From Bacteroidota bacterium (GTDB lineage Bacteria > Bacteroidota > Bacteroidia > Flavobacteriales > Flavobacteriaceae): 64,000 bases of DNA. The notes beneath the pieces are model-generated. The model saw only the letters and a program-made list of their open reading frames with translations. It had not been told where the DNA came from and did no database searches. Position numbers and translations under genes: made by a program. This document shows positions 1 to 8,181 of this stretch, one piece after another. The first letter of the stretch is position 1. Every line of letters starts with the position of its first letter. The stretch spans positions 1 to 64,000 of the forward strand of contig JAIUNZ010000003.1 in the NCBI GenBank assembly GCA_020161455.1, read 5' to 3'.

Positions 1-53
1 AAAGCTGTAATTACTACAAAGAGTAGTTTTTCAATCTTGGTTTTTGTTTTCAT
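1..53 (-). CDS. 5' end of an exported-protein gene, cut by the window edge
   Basis: Only the first 17 codons are inside the window. They read MKTKTKIEKLLFVVITA, a basic start followed by a hydrophobic stretch, as in a signal peptide. The leader immediately upstream is a near-copy of the leader of the JAMM-like lipoprotein gene whose start is at 2471, so the two genes may be paralogues or products of a tandem duplication. Function cannot be judged from this fragment. Confidence 0.6.
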   Translation of the reverse strand, partial: MKTKTKIEKLLFVVITA

Positions 54-298
54 AATTATTTGGTTTATAAAGTTAATAAAAATTGTTTTACCAAAACTAG
101 AAAACGTTTTTGAGATATGAACTAGTGAAATCACTAGTTTCTCTCTATAAAGGACTAGTGAAATCACTAGGATTACAGTATAAAAAACTAGTATTTCTCA
201 CATTGTGTTTTAGATTTATTTTTTGTATGTGCCAAAATAAAGAAGGCTTGTTATTGCTATGAAGATTTATAAAAAAAGCACTCGGGTGGAGTGCTTTT
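51..298 (-). repeat. 248-bp terminator/leader module, copy A
   Basis: This stretch matches 2469-2716 with five mismatches that I could find, at a constant offset of 2418. It holds a terminator hairpin at its right end and two inverted repeats close to the start codon of the leftward gene at the window edge. The rest of the 54-382 gap shows no gene. Confidence 0.9.
121..170. promoter_or_regulatory. Pair of inverted repeats in the leader, copy A
   Basis: ACTAGTGA-AA-TCACTAGT occupies 121-138. A second copy lacking only the last base occupies 154-170, 33 bp further on. They lie in the leader of the leftward gene and could be operator sites or leader hairpins. Confidence 0.5.
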
Positions 299-301
299 TT
301 T
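271..301 (-). terminator. Rho-independent terminator after the DUF6705-like gene
   Basis: GCACTC (278-283) pairs with GAGTGC (289-294) around a 5-nt loop, with A7 on the left and T7 on the right, so it could work on both strands. It lies downstream of the leftward lipoprotein gene. Confidence 0.75.
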
Positions 302-382
302 GTTGTATTTTGTATTAGCACATGAAGGGATTTGTGTGGGAGTGGGTTAAGTTTTTAGATTTACAAAGTAACTTTTGTATTA

Positions 383-991
383 TTATGGTTGTTTGATTAA
401 AATATAGTATCCACCAGGAATGTTTGGCTTTTGGGAGGAAGGAGTACCTTTTAGATGACCCGATATAGCCCAAAGAATCATTATTTTAATGGCCGGCTGT
501 CCATCCTCAACAACTCTTCTAACAATAAAAGAATCGGTCAAGTTATCTGTTAAATCATCAACAAACCCTAAAAATAATGCTTTTTCATTTGGCGTGCAAT
601 CTGGACAAATACCGCTTGTTTTGGTAATAATATTATTGCCACAAATTGAATAGTTTGAGCCATCAGGTTTATTAATGTTTAAGCGATTTAATGTATTTGC
701 AATTTCAACACCATCTTTTATATATTGGTATTCACCAACTATTAAATCTTCATAATATCTAAGATTACTATGAGAAGACATTAATTTTTTTTGCAATACT
801 ATTTTTAGAGATGTTGTACCATCAGTATAAATATAAGTTCCTATAAATGGGTCTAGTATGTTTTGAATATCTTTATAATATGCACCTGTTATCTCATCTC
901 CATTATCATTCTGAATATCAATGATTTGATTTTGTGCTTTACAACTTGTTGTGAGCGCAAAAAGAGCTAATAATTTTAGTATATTTTTCAT
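383..991 (-). CDS. DUF6705-like lipoprotein, 202 aa
   Basis: The protein begins with a lipoprotein signal peptide ending in TTSC (Cys17), so it should be lipid-anchored in the envelope. The mature part carries DPFIGTYIYTDGTTSLKIVL followed by a YYEDLIVGEYQYIKDG segment, a pattern I associate with the flavobacterial DUF6705 family. That assignment is from memory. Two CxxC-like cysteines (ICPDC) lie near the middle. It has its own terminator on the left and lies 10 bp downstream of the JAMM-like lipoprotein gene on the same strand, so the two are probably co-transcribed. Biochemical function is unknown. Confidence 0.7.
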   Translation of the reverse strand: MKNILKLLALFALTTSCKAQNQIIDIQNDNGDEITGAYYKDIQNILDPFIGTYIYTDGTTSLKIVLQKKLMSSHSNLRYYEDLIVGEYQYIKDGVEIANTLNRLNINKPDGSNYSICGNNIITKTSGICPDCTPNEKALFLGFVDDLTDNLTDSFIVRRVVEDGQPAIKIMILWAISGHLKGTPSSQKPNIPGGYYILIKQP

Positions 992-1001
992 AATTATATT
1001 T

Positions 1002-2471
1002 TTAATTGTTACTGCAAGGTACTGATTTCACACCTGATGTTTGACTGCTGTCTAATTTTAATGTTTCCCAATTGTCAAAATTGTTGTTTGTAGCTTTAAG
1101 AATATCAATCCCGAATCCTGCAAACTCCTCTAAAAAGATTTTTTCTAATAAGTTAGTTTGATTGTTTGTATTTTTATATTTTTTAACTTGTTTCTTATGT
1201 ATTTCATCTAATTTTTGTTTTTCAGAAAAACCTGCGTAATCTGAATTATTCCATATAGCATTAATTTTAGTTGTAAAAGACAAAAGGTTAGTTATTTTAA
1301 TGGCATATGTACTAACTACTCCCTCAGCATCTTTACAAATAATTATTGTAAAAACATCTTGTTTTCGAAAACTAGGAACATGTGATATACAAATTTCTAA
1401 CCATTTTAAATCGCCATAAGATGGTATAGCATATGTTAGGTTTGCAGGATGACTATGTGCTGCCCCAATAACATAGCCTCCAAATGATAATTCAACATGA
1501 TCATTTTCGTTACTTTCTTTTTCTGTTTTTGTGTAGTTGTAATTTCCGTCTGAATTTGGATTAGGAGATTTCTCAACTTCAACACCAAATTCTTTTGTTT
1601 CATCAAGCTTTGTTTTTAACCAATCTATTTCAGGTTTTATATCTCCAGAATTGGGTTTAGATAAATCTGCCATATCTTTACAGGGATGCTCAGAAAGCTG
1701 AGGTAAAATAGCATCATTATCAACCACAGCACCCGTAATGATTGTACCTCCTTGAGAGTTATTGGTTTCATTGCCATTATTATTTCCATTTCCAATTGAT
1801 GCACCACCACTATTACCAGTGTCAACACTTGAAAAACAAGCTGAAGAAATAGTTACCCATGTTAATTCATATCCAAAATTACCAGTCAATTCTCCATTAT
1901 CTATTGGAATAGCTATTAATGCTTCTGTATAAAAACACAAAATCCATTGTGCTTCTATTGTATATTTAACTCCATTTTTTAATAATGCTTGGTATTTTAT
2001 TTCACGTTGAGCTAATGCTTCTTTAGTATAATTAGCCATATCTTCTTTGGTAAAATCATACTTAGTAATATAAATATCATATTCATTATTACTGTTTTTA
2101 TTAAAAACGATATTTTTTATTTTCTCAGTATCTTCAGTTTGAATCACAGGAAAAGTATAAGATTCTTTTCCGTCCTTTGACATATAAACACCCTTTTCAT
2201 CATCATAGTATATCCCTAACTCTTCATCATAGCTAAATCTTGCATTAGGATTTTCAAGCAGACTTTTAGTTTGCAAACTTTTTAAATAGTTTACAGCATG
2301 ATTAAGTTTCATGTCTGAACTCAACTTGATATCCTTCATAGAACATTTTTTGACAATAATTTTATTGTCGATTGCAAAATCTTTTTCGACCTCACAGCTA
2401 CTAAAAGTAATACCCATCAAAAACAGACAGAGCAAACTAATAAATAATTGATAGAATTTCGTTTTTTTCAT
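1002..2471 (-). CDS. Lipoprotein with JAMM/MPN-like HSHP motif, 489 aa
   Basis: I start the gene at 2471, where MKKTKFYQLF opens a lipoprotein signal peptide ending in FSSC. An open frame continues 38 codons further upstream but runs through the repeated leader, so that extension is unlikely to be coding. A Gly/Asn-rich linker lies in the middle. Near the C-terminus, GAAHSHP (His339, His341) is followed by PSYGD (Ser351, Asp354). This resembles the zinc-binding HxHx(n)SxxD signature of JAMM/MPN metalloproteases, although the His-Ser gap is 9 residues rather than the usual 7. An envelope-anchored protease or isopeptidase-like role is an inference from this motif alone. Confidence 0.65.
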   Translation of the reverse strand: MKKTKFYQLFISLLCLFLMGITFSSCEVEKDFAIDNKIIVKKCSMKDIKLSSDMKLNHAVNYLKSLQTKSLLENPNARFSYDEELGIYYDDEKGVYMSKDGKESYTFPVIQTEDTEKIKNIVFNKNSNNEYDIYITKYDFTKEDMANYTKEALAQREIKYQALLKNGVKYTIEAQWILCFYTEALIAIPIDNGELTGNFGYELTWVTISSACFSSVDTGNSGGASIGNGNNNGNETNNSQGGTIITGAVVDNDAILPQLSEHPCKDMADLSKPNSGDIKPEIDWLKTKLDETKEFGVEVEKSPNPNSDGNYNYTKTEKESNENDHVELSFGGYVIGAAHSHPANLTYAIPSYGDLKWLEICISHVPSFRKQDVFTIIICKDAEGVVSTYAIKITNLLSFTTKINAIWNNSDYAGFSEKQKLDEIHKKQVKKYKNTNNQTNLLEKIFLEEFAGFGIDILKATNNNFDNWETLKLDSSQTSGVKSVPCSNN

Positions 2472-2538
2472 AATTAATTGGTTTATAAAGTTAATAAAAA
2501 TTGTTTTACCAAGACTAGAAAACGTTTTTGAGATATGA

Positions 2539-2588
2539 ACTAGTGAAATCACTAGTTTCTCTCTATAAAGGACTAGTGAAATCACTAG
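2539..2588. promoter_or_regulatory. Pair of inverted repeats in the leader, copy B
   Basis: Same two ACTAGTGA-AA-TCACTAG palindromes with the same 33-bp period as in copy A, here 68-117 bp upstream of the JAMM-like lipoprotein start. Confidence 0.5.
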
Positions 2589-2688
2589 GATTACAGTATA
2601 AAAAACTAGTATTTCTCACATTGTGTTTTAGATTTATTTTTTGTGTGTGTCAAAATAAAGAAGGCTTGTTATTGCTATGAAGATTTAT

Positions 2689-2716
2689 AAAAAAAGCACT
2701 CAGGTGGAGTGCTTTT
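2689..2716 (-). terminator. Terminator after the MoxR gene
   Basis: GCACTC/GAGTGC hairpin with A7 on its left, which is T7 on the transcribed leftward strand. It lies 22 bp beyond the MoxR stop codon. Confidence 0.75.
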
Positions 2717-2737
2717 CAAGTTAGGAAATATAGTTTT

Positions 2738-3691
2738 CTACAAAAGTTTATCAATAATCATTTCTTCTGTAATTCCTTCGGCGTCGGCTTTGTAATTTTT
2801 AATGATTCTGTGACGAAGAATTCCAGTGGCTACAGCTTTTACGTCTTCAATGTCTGGCGAGAACTTTCCATTAAAAGCGGCATTGGCTTTGGCAGCAAGG
2901 ATTAAGTTTTGTGATGCTCTTGGTCCTGCGCCCCAATCTAAATAGTTTTTAACAAAATCATTAGACAAATCGCTATCAGGACGTGTTTTGCCTACTAATG
3001 TTACGGCATATTCTATAACGTTGTCTGCAACAGGAATACGACGAATAAGATGTTGGAAATCGATGATTTCTTGCGCCGTAAATAAAGCATTTATGGTTTG
3101 TTTTTCATCGGAAGTGGTGCTTTTTACCACCTGTACTTCTTCTTGAAAAGATGGATAATCTAGTTTAATCGCAAACATAAAACGGTCTAATTGTGCTTCG
3201 GGTAACGGATAGGTTCCTTCTTGCTCAATAGGGTTTTGTGTTGCCAAAACGAAATAAGGCAATGCTAGTTTGTAATGTTGACCCGCAATAGTAACCGAAC
3301 GTTCTTGCATGGCTTCTAGTAATGCCGCTTGCGTTTTTGGTGGTGTTCTATTAATTTCATCGGCAAGGATGATGTTAGAAAATATTGGTCCTTTGATGAA
3401 TTTGAACTGACGGTTTTCATCTAAAATTTCACTTCCTAATATATCCGACGGCATCAAATCGGGTGTGAATTGAATACGCTTGAATTCTAATCCTAACGCT
3501 TGCGAAATGGTATTGACCATTAATGTTTTTGCCAATCCTGGAACACCCACTAATAGTGCATGACCACCCGAAAAAATACTTAAAATAATTTGATCGACTA
3601 CTTCGTCTTGACCAATGATAATTTTACTTACTTCTTTTTTGAGTTCGATTCTTCGTTGAACTAAATTTTGTATTGCGGTTACGTCAGACAT
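2738..3691 (-). CDS. MoxR-family AAA+ ATPase, 317 aa
   Basis: A full-length MoxR-type ATPase. Walker A is GVPGLAKT (residues 49-56), Walker B is LADE (109-112), sensor 1 is LATQNP (149-154), and a GPRASQ sensor-2 segment lies near residue 254. MoxR ATPases act as chaperones that remodel or assemble protein complexes, often with partner proteins carrying von Willebrand A domains. Here the gene is the last of a leftward operon behind three periplasmic folding factors, with no vWA or DUF58 partner in the window. The operon ends at the hairpin at 2689-2716. Confidence 0.93.
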   Translation of the reverse strand: MSDVTAIQNLVQRRIELKKEVSKIIIGQDEVVDQIILSIFSGGHALLVGVPGLAKTLMVNTISQALGLEFKRIQFTPDLMPSDILGSEILDENRQFKFIKGPIFSNIILADEINRTPPKTQAALLEAMQERSVTIAGQHYKLALPYFVLATQNPIEQEGTYPLPEAQLDRFMFAIKLDYPSFQEEVQVVKSTTSDEKQTINALFTAQEIIDFQHLIRRIPVADNVIEYAVTLVGKTRPDSDLSNDFVKNYLDWGAGPRASQNLILAAKANAAFNGKFSPDIEDVKAVATGILRHRIIKNYKADAEGITEEMIIDKLL

Positions 3692-3732
3692 TCGGAATGG
3701 TTTTGGTTAAATATCAAAGAATAAATAAGCTG

Positions 3733-5136
3733 TTACTTTACCCAATTATTGGCGAAGCTACAATCTTTATAATCTGCATTTATTTTAATATAAGTTTCTT
3801 GAATTTTTTCTTTGGTCCATTTAGCAATGGCTTTGATTTGCTTTTCTTTTAAGGCTAAATCTTTTATTTTGGTATAATCTCCAGCATAATCAGCTGTATG
3901 TTCGTTAATTCTGTTTGTTACGGTAATGATTTTGTATTTTTTTCCTGCTCTTGGGTCATCATCCAAAATGGGTTGTGTGATAGCTCCGTCTTTTAAATTA
4001 GACACCTCACTGTATAGTGTTGGATCCATTTTAGTTAATTCAAAATGCGTATCTTGGGTTTGTGGATTAATTAACACACCGCCATTGGCTCTTGTTTCTT
4101 TTTCGTCAGACATCGTTCTTGCAGCATCAGCAAAAGTTATTTCGCCATCTTCAATCCTTTTCTTAATTAACGTGATTTTCTCTTTAGCTTCTTTTAATGC
4201 TTCTGCAGAGACTTTTGGTATCATCAAGATGTGTCTTAATTCTACTTCTTGACCTTTAATTTTTTCAACCATAATGATATGATAACCATATTCTGTTTCG
4301 AATGGTTCTGATATTTCACCTTCGGCGAGACTAAAAGCCACGTCTTTAAACTCTTTTACGAATTGGGTTTTTCTATTTATTTTATAAAAACCTCCCGATG
4401 GTGCCGAGGCTCTATCGTCGGTATAAATAACGGCTCGAGTTTTAAAACTGGCTCCTGCCAATACTTCGGCTTTGATTTCCTTGAGTCGCTTGATGACTTT
4501 TTGCTTTTCTTCTTCGGTGACTTTTGGCGCAACGACAATTTGTGCTACTTCCATTTCGGCACCAAAAACGGGTAAATCTTTGGTTGGAATGGATTTGAAA
4601 AAAGTACGTGTTTCTTCGGGTGTAATTTCAACTCCATCTACAATTTTTCGTTTCATTTCTGCCGTTAGCTTGTTGGTTTTAATAATGTCAAAAAGCTCTG
4701 CTCTGAACTCGTCTTCGTTATCTTTCTTAAAGTATTGCAACACTTTATCCATAGAGCCTAATTGTTCTACCATGTAAGCAATTTGTTCGCCCATTTTTTC
4801 TTTTACTTCTCCATCTCCAATTGTAATACTGTCTTGTACTGCCTGATGGGCATACAATTTATCGTCTAAAAGATTAGAAAGCATTTGGCAACGGGTAATA
4901 TCTTTAACTGAATAACCTTGACTTGAAAGTTCTAAGTAAGTTTTATCAATATCAGAATCTAAAATATTATAATCGCCAACGGTGGCAATAATTCCGTCTA
5001 TTTTAATCTTTTTAGGCAACACACTTTTCGCCTTAGGTTTCACCGAGTCTTTAATGATTTCTTGACTATTTATGGAGCAAATAGAACAAATTGCTACAAC
5101 TATTGTTAGTATAAATCGGCTATTTATAAATTTCAT
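3733..5136 (-). CDS. SurA-like peptidylprolyl isomerase with two parvulin domains, 467 aa
   Basis: I place the start at 5136 (MKFINSRFILTIVV), which gives a normal signal peptide. A longer frame reaching 5178 only adds residues overlapping the upstream gene. After a SurA-N-like segment (IIATVGDYNILDSDID), two parvulin domains follow, the first around residues 190-290 with GYHIIMVEK and the second opening with LRHILMIPK. The product should be a periplasmic cis-trans prolyl isomerase and chaperone for outer-membrane proteins. The start overlaps the stop of the preceding gene by 17 bp, indicating translational coupling. Confidence 0.9.
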   Translation of the reverse strand: MKFINSRFILTIVVAICSICSINSQEIIKDSVKPKAKSVLPKKIKIDGIIATVGDYNILDSDIDKTYLELSSQGYSVKDITRCQMLSNLLDDKLYAHQAVQDSITIGDGEVKEKMGEQIAYMVEQLGSMDKVLQYFKKDNEDEFRAELFDIIKTNKLTAEMKRKIVDGVEITPEETRTFFKSIPTKDLPVFGAEMEVAQIVVAPKVTEEEKQKVIKRLKEIKAEVLAGASFKTRAVIYTDDRASAPSGGFYKINRKTQFVKEFKDVAFSLAEGEISEPFETEYGYHIIMVEKIKGQEVELRHILMIPKVSAEALKEAKEKITLIKKRIEDGEITFADAARTMSDEKETRANGGVLINPQTQDTHFELTKMDPTLYSEVSNLKDGAITQPILDDDPRAGKKYKIITVTNRINEHTADYAGDYTKIKDLALKEKQIKAIAKWTKEKIQETYIKINADYKDCSFANNWVK

Positions 5137-5968
5137 AATCTTTGTTTTTAATGGCATCTTCTGTAATTTCTTTTTCAAACTTTTTAATTAATTCGAGTTT
5201 TCGTTTGTTTATTATTATTTCCTTTAAGGTTGGCTTTATATATTCAAAAGGTGACAACTCATTTTTTGCAATCACATTGCTTATTTTAACTAAATACAAA
5301 TCATTTTTATCCAATACTTGTATTTTTTTTCCCGACTGAATTAGTTCATCTCTATTGTCTGGGTTGATGATAGGCAATTTTTCATAGACTTGTCCCATGT
5401 CCACCCAAACGCTGTCATTAAAAGCAAAACTTTTGAACTGCATCGAGTTTAAATCCCAAAACTTTTTGTCTTTTTTATCAAAATTAAAAAACTTCCCTTT
5501 AATAGTTTCTAACTTTGGGTTGTCTTTGGACAAATTGATATATCGCAATCTAACTAAGCTACCATTGGTTTTAAAGTTCTCTTTATTTTCATCATAATAC
5601 TTTTTCAATTCATCATTATTGATTAAAGTATCTACGGAACGCTTTACAATTTCTTCAATATAGGCTTTGGTGTATAAGTCAATTTTGTACTGGCTTATCA
5701 AAGCAGCATATTCTTTTTTCTTGGCTTCACCCAAATTTCTTTCTGCGGCTTCAATCAATAATTTTTGAGTTGCCCATCGGTCTATATAACTTCTGATGAT
5801 TAAAATACTATCTTCCTTTGATGCGCCTTTTGGCACTAAATTCTGAATATCCTCTTTGTATAAATAACTTTTCCCAACACGTGCAATCGAATCTTCCTTC
5901 TGCTCTTCTTTAAACCAATTACATGAGCCAAGTGAAAGACAAAGTAGTATCAAAAAAAGTTTGTTCAT
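5120..5968 (-). CDS. SurA-N-like lipoprotein lacking a parvulin domain, 282 aa
   Basis: The signal peptide ends in LGSC, so this is a lipoprotein. The mature part opens with IARVGKSYLYKEDI, the strand-helix pattern seen at the N-terminus of SurA/PpiC-type chaperones, but I see no complete parvulin domain. It is the middle gene of three folding factors, 3 bp after the 654-aa parvulin gene and overlapping the 467-aa one. It probably assists outer-membrane or secreted protein folding from a membrane anchor. Annotated homologues are commonly called peptidyl-prolyl isomerase, but catalysis looks doubtful here. Confidence 0.75.
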   Translation of the reverse strand: MNKLFLILLCLSLGSCNWFKEEQKEDSIARVGKSYLYKEDIQNLVPKGASKEDSILIIRSYIDRWATQKLLIEAAERNLGEAKKKEYAALISQYKIDLYTKAYIEEIVKRSVDTLINNDELKKYYDENKENFKTNGSLVRLRYINLSKDNPKLETIKGKFFNFDKKDKKFWDLNSMQFKSFAFNDSVWVDMGQVYEKLPIINPDNRDELIQSGKKIQVLDKNDLYLVKISNVIAKNELSPFEYIKPTLKEIIINKRKLELIKKFEKEITEDAIKNKDYEIYK

Positions 5969-5971
5969 CTA

Positions 5972-7936
5972 TTATTTTAATTCAGTTTTAACCTTTTCAA
6001 AAACAGCTTGATTTACCGAAACGTTAAACTCTTTTTTCAAATCTTCAACCCAATGTTGCTCTAAATATTGTTGGTATTCATTGGTCAATTTACCTCTACA
6101 TTCCTCTAATGTTTTTACGCCTTCTGGCATAACTTTATCTACTTTCGTAGCAAAATAATACTCGCCGTCTTTCGTAATTGAAGAAGTTCCTACTTCAAAT
6201 TTTGTTCCTTTTGGCAATGTTTCATTTCCTTCTTCAAAAGTATTGGTGTTAATCATAATATTAACAACATCTTTCGTATTGAGTTTATCTTTTATTTCTT
6301 GTGGTTTAGCACCTTTTTTAAGCATCGAAATGGCTTTTTCAATCATGTCTTTCTTGGTGGAAGAAAAAATGGTTGCATCAATTCTTTTTTTCCAAAGATG
6401 TTTGTCTTTATTTGCTTTATAGAAATTCTCTAGTCCAATAGTATCTGTTTTTGAACGATTCCAAATTTCTTTTTCCATCAAATCAAAAAGCAATAATCCA
6501 TCGCGATATTCTTCCATTACATAAGAAAACTCAGGAAACTCTGTTTCTAAATTCTCATCGTAATATGTATTTAATTGTTCGTCAACAAACTTGTCATACA
6601 TAGTATCAACCAATTTATTGATTGGTTTTATTGGACTGGCTGATTTTTGTTGTTTTTCAAGATATTCTAAGAAGGCATTAGTTTCTATCTTTTTATTTTC
6701 AATAGTCAATATTGTAGCTTTTCCGTCAAAACCTGTAGTCGGCATTTGCCATTTCGACTCATAATAATCATTAGTTATCAACTTAGAAATTGTAGCCAAT
6801 TGTTTGGTTTCTTTTTTGAACTTGTATTTTTTTCTAAGCTTCTCTTGCAATGATTCTACAATCCTTTTAGAACGTTCGTCTTTCCCGATTTTTGTCTCTA
6901 GTTCTGGCTTCATTTCCTCCAATGTTCGCACTGGATGTTTCTCAATCAATTTAACAATATGCCAACCAAATTGTGATTTGAATGGTTTTGAAATATCACC
7001 CGCATTTTTTAAAGAAAAAGCTATATTTTCAAATTCTTCCGAACTCAATTGTCCCGAACTAAACTTATTCAAAACACCACCTTTTGACGCAGAAGATTTG
7101 TCTTCAGAGAATTGTTTTGCCAATTCTTCAAACTTTTCGCCTTGATTTATTTTTTTGTAAATATCATTGATTGTGTTTTCTGCCTTATTTTGGTCTTCAT
7201 CTTCTGGTTTTGGATTTAAAATCATGATATGCGCCACGGTAACTTCACCTCTATTTGGTCTAATATCGTTAATTTTAAGTATGTGATATCCAAATCGAGT
7301 TCTTATTATCTTAGAAACTTCTCCTTTTGGAGTAGTAAAAGCAGCGTTTTCAAAAGGATAAACCATTCTAAAAGCAGTAAAATAACCTAGATCACCTTTA
7401 TTTTCTTTAGCCGATGGATCTTCCGAAAGCTGTGCCGCTAAATCTTCAAATTTTTCGCCTTTAACAATACGGTTTCTGATATCTTTTATTTTATTGTAAG
7501 CTTTCAATGTGTCTTGTGGAGCGGCATTCTCATCAACCAAAATAAGTATGTGAGAAGCTTTTATTTCTTTTTGTAGTCGATTATAACCTTCTTCAATAAG
7601 TTCTTCAGTTATTTTAGTATCGTTAAAATAGTTTTTGGCCAATTGGGTTCTATACGATTTCAACTCATTTTTATACGCTTGCCCATCTTGCAATCCTAGT
7701 TTGTAAGCTTTATTTACTTTTAATTTATAACCAATAAACAAATCCAAATACAAGTTTAAATCCTTCTGCGATTCGTCTTTTACCAAATCTAAATTCTTCT
7801 TATAAACCCTTGAAAACTCATCGGTGTAATAGGGTTTGTCATTTATTGTAAACAAAACTTCTTTTGATTTTGTTTGAGCATTTGCTATAAAAGCAACCAG
7901 CAATGCTACGCCTAAAAACAACTTTTTACTATTCAT
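5972..7936 (-). CDS. Periplasmic parvulin-type peptidylprolyl isomerase, 654 aa
   Basis: The signal peptide ends near AFIANAQ. Two well-formed parvulin domains follow: the first from about residue 127 (SHILILVDE) to the GYHILKI segment, the second from about residue 232 (VAHIMIL) to GWHIVKL. A long helical C-terminal part has a weak third isomerase-like segment. It is the first gene of the leftward folding operon, divergent from prfC across a 245-bp gap that should hold both promoters. The general architecture is that of SurA/PpiD-type folding factors for exported proteins. Confidence 0.92.
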   Translation of the reverse strand: MNSKKLFLGVALLVAFIANAQTKSKEVLFTINDKPYYTDEFSRVYKKNLDLVKDESQKDLNLYLDLFIGYKLKVNKAYKLGLQDGQAYKNELKSYRTQLAKNYFNDTKITEELIEEGYNRLQKEIKASHILILVDENAAPQDTLKAYNKIKDIRNRIVKGEKFEDLAAQLSEDPSAKENKGDLGYFTAFRMVYPFENAAFTTPKGEVSKIIRTRFGYHILKINDIRPNRGEVTVAHIMILNPKPEDEDQNKAENTINDIYKKINQGEKFEELAKQFSEDKSSASKGGVLNKFSSGQLSSEEFENIAFSLKNAGDISKPFKSQFGWHIVKLIEKHPVRTLEEMKPELETKIGKDERSKRIVESLQEKLRKKYKFKKETKQLATISKLITNDYYESKWQMPTTGFDGKATILTIENKKIETNAFLEYLEKQQKSASPIKPINKLVDTMYDKFVDEQLNTYYDENLETEFPEFSYVMEEYRDGLLLFDLMEKEIWNRSKTDTIGLENFYKANKDKHLWKKRIDATIFSSTKKDMIEKAISMLKKGAKPQEIKDKLNTKDVVNIMINTNTFEEGNETLPKGTKFEVGTSSITKDGEYYFATKVDKVMPEGVKTLEECRGKLTNEYQQYLEQHWVEDLKKEFNVSVNQAVFEKVKTELK

Positions 7937-8153
7937 TACTTATTATTATAACTTAAAAAATGAAACAAATTATTAAACTTTTCTGTTGTATGCAACCAAA
8001 AAATCAATATGACAACATACCAATCAACAAAAGTAACAATTCAATCAGATTAAACAAGAATCAACTTTAGTATTAACAAAATTTTATTAACACTTTTTGA
8101 ATCAACTTTAGGCAACAGTATAACCGAATAGTAGTCTATGAAAAAATAAATAG

Positions 8154-8161
8154 TATTTTTG
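8154..8161 (+). promoter_or_regulatory. Possible -7 element of the prfC promoter
   Basis: TATTTTTG matches the Bacteroidetes TAnnTTTG -7 consensus and lies 20 bp before the start codon. I see no TTG at the expected -33 distance, so the call is tentative. Confidence 0.35.
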
Positions 8162-8181
8162 CATCCAATTTAGAATAAAAC

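Larger units (their letters stand above)
2469..2716 (-). repeat. 248-bp terminator/leader module, copy B
   Basis: Near-identical to 51-298. Its left end is the start codon of the JAMM-like lipoprotein gene and its right end is the terminator that follows the MoxR gene. The inverted repeats recur at 2539-2556 and 2572-2588. Confidence 0.9.

Noticed and set aside
2472-2585. 38-codon N-terminal extension of the JAMM-like lipoprotein
   Set aside because: It runs through the duplicated leader and its palindromes and would bury the lipoprotein signal peptide inside the chain.
2651-2658. TTATTTTG as a -7 element for the JAMM-like lipoprotein
   Set aside because: It lacks the TA of the consensus and no TTG lies at the -33 distance.
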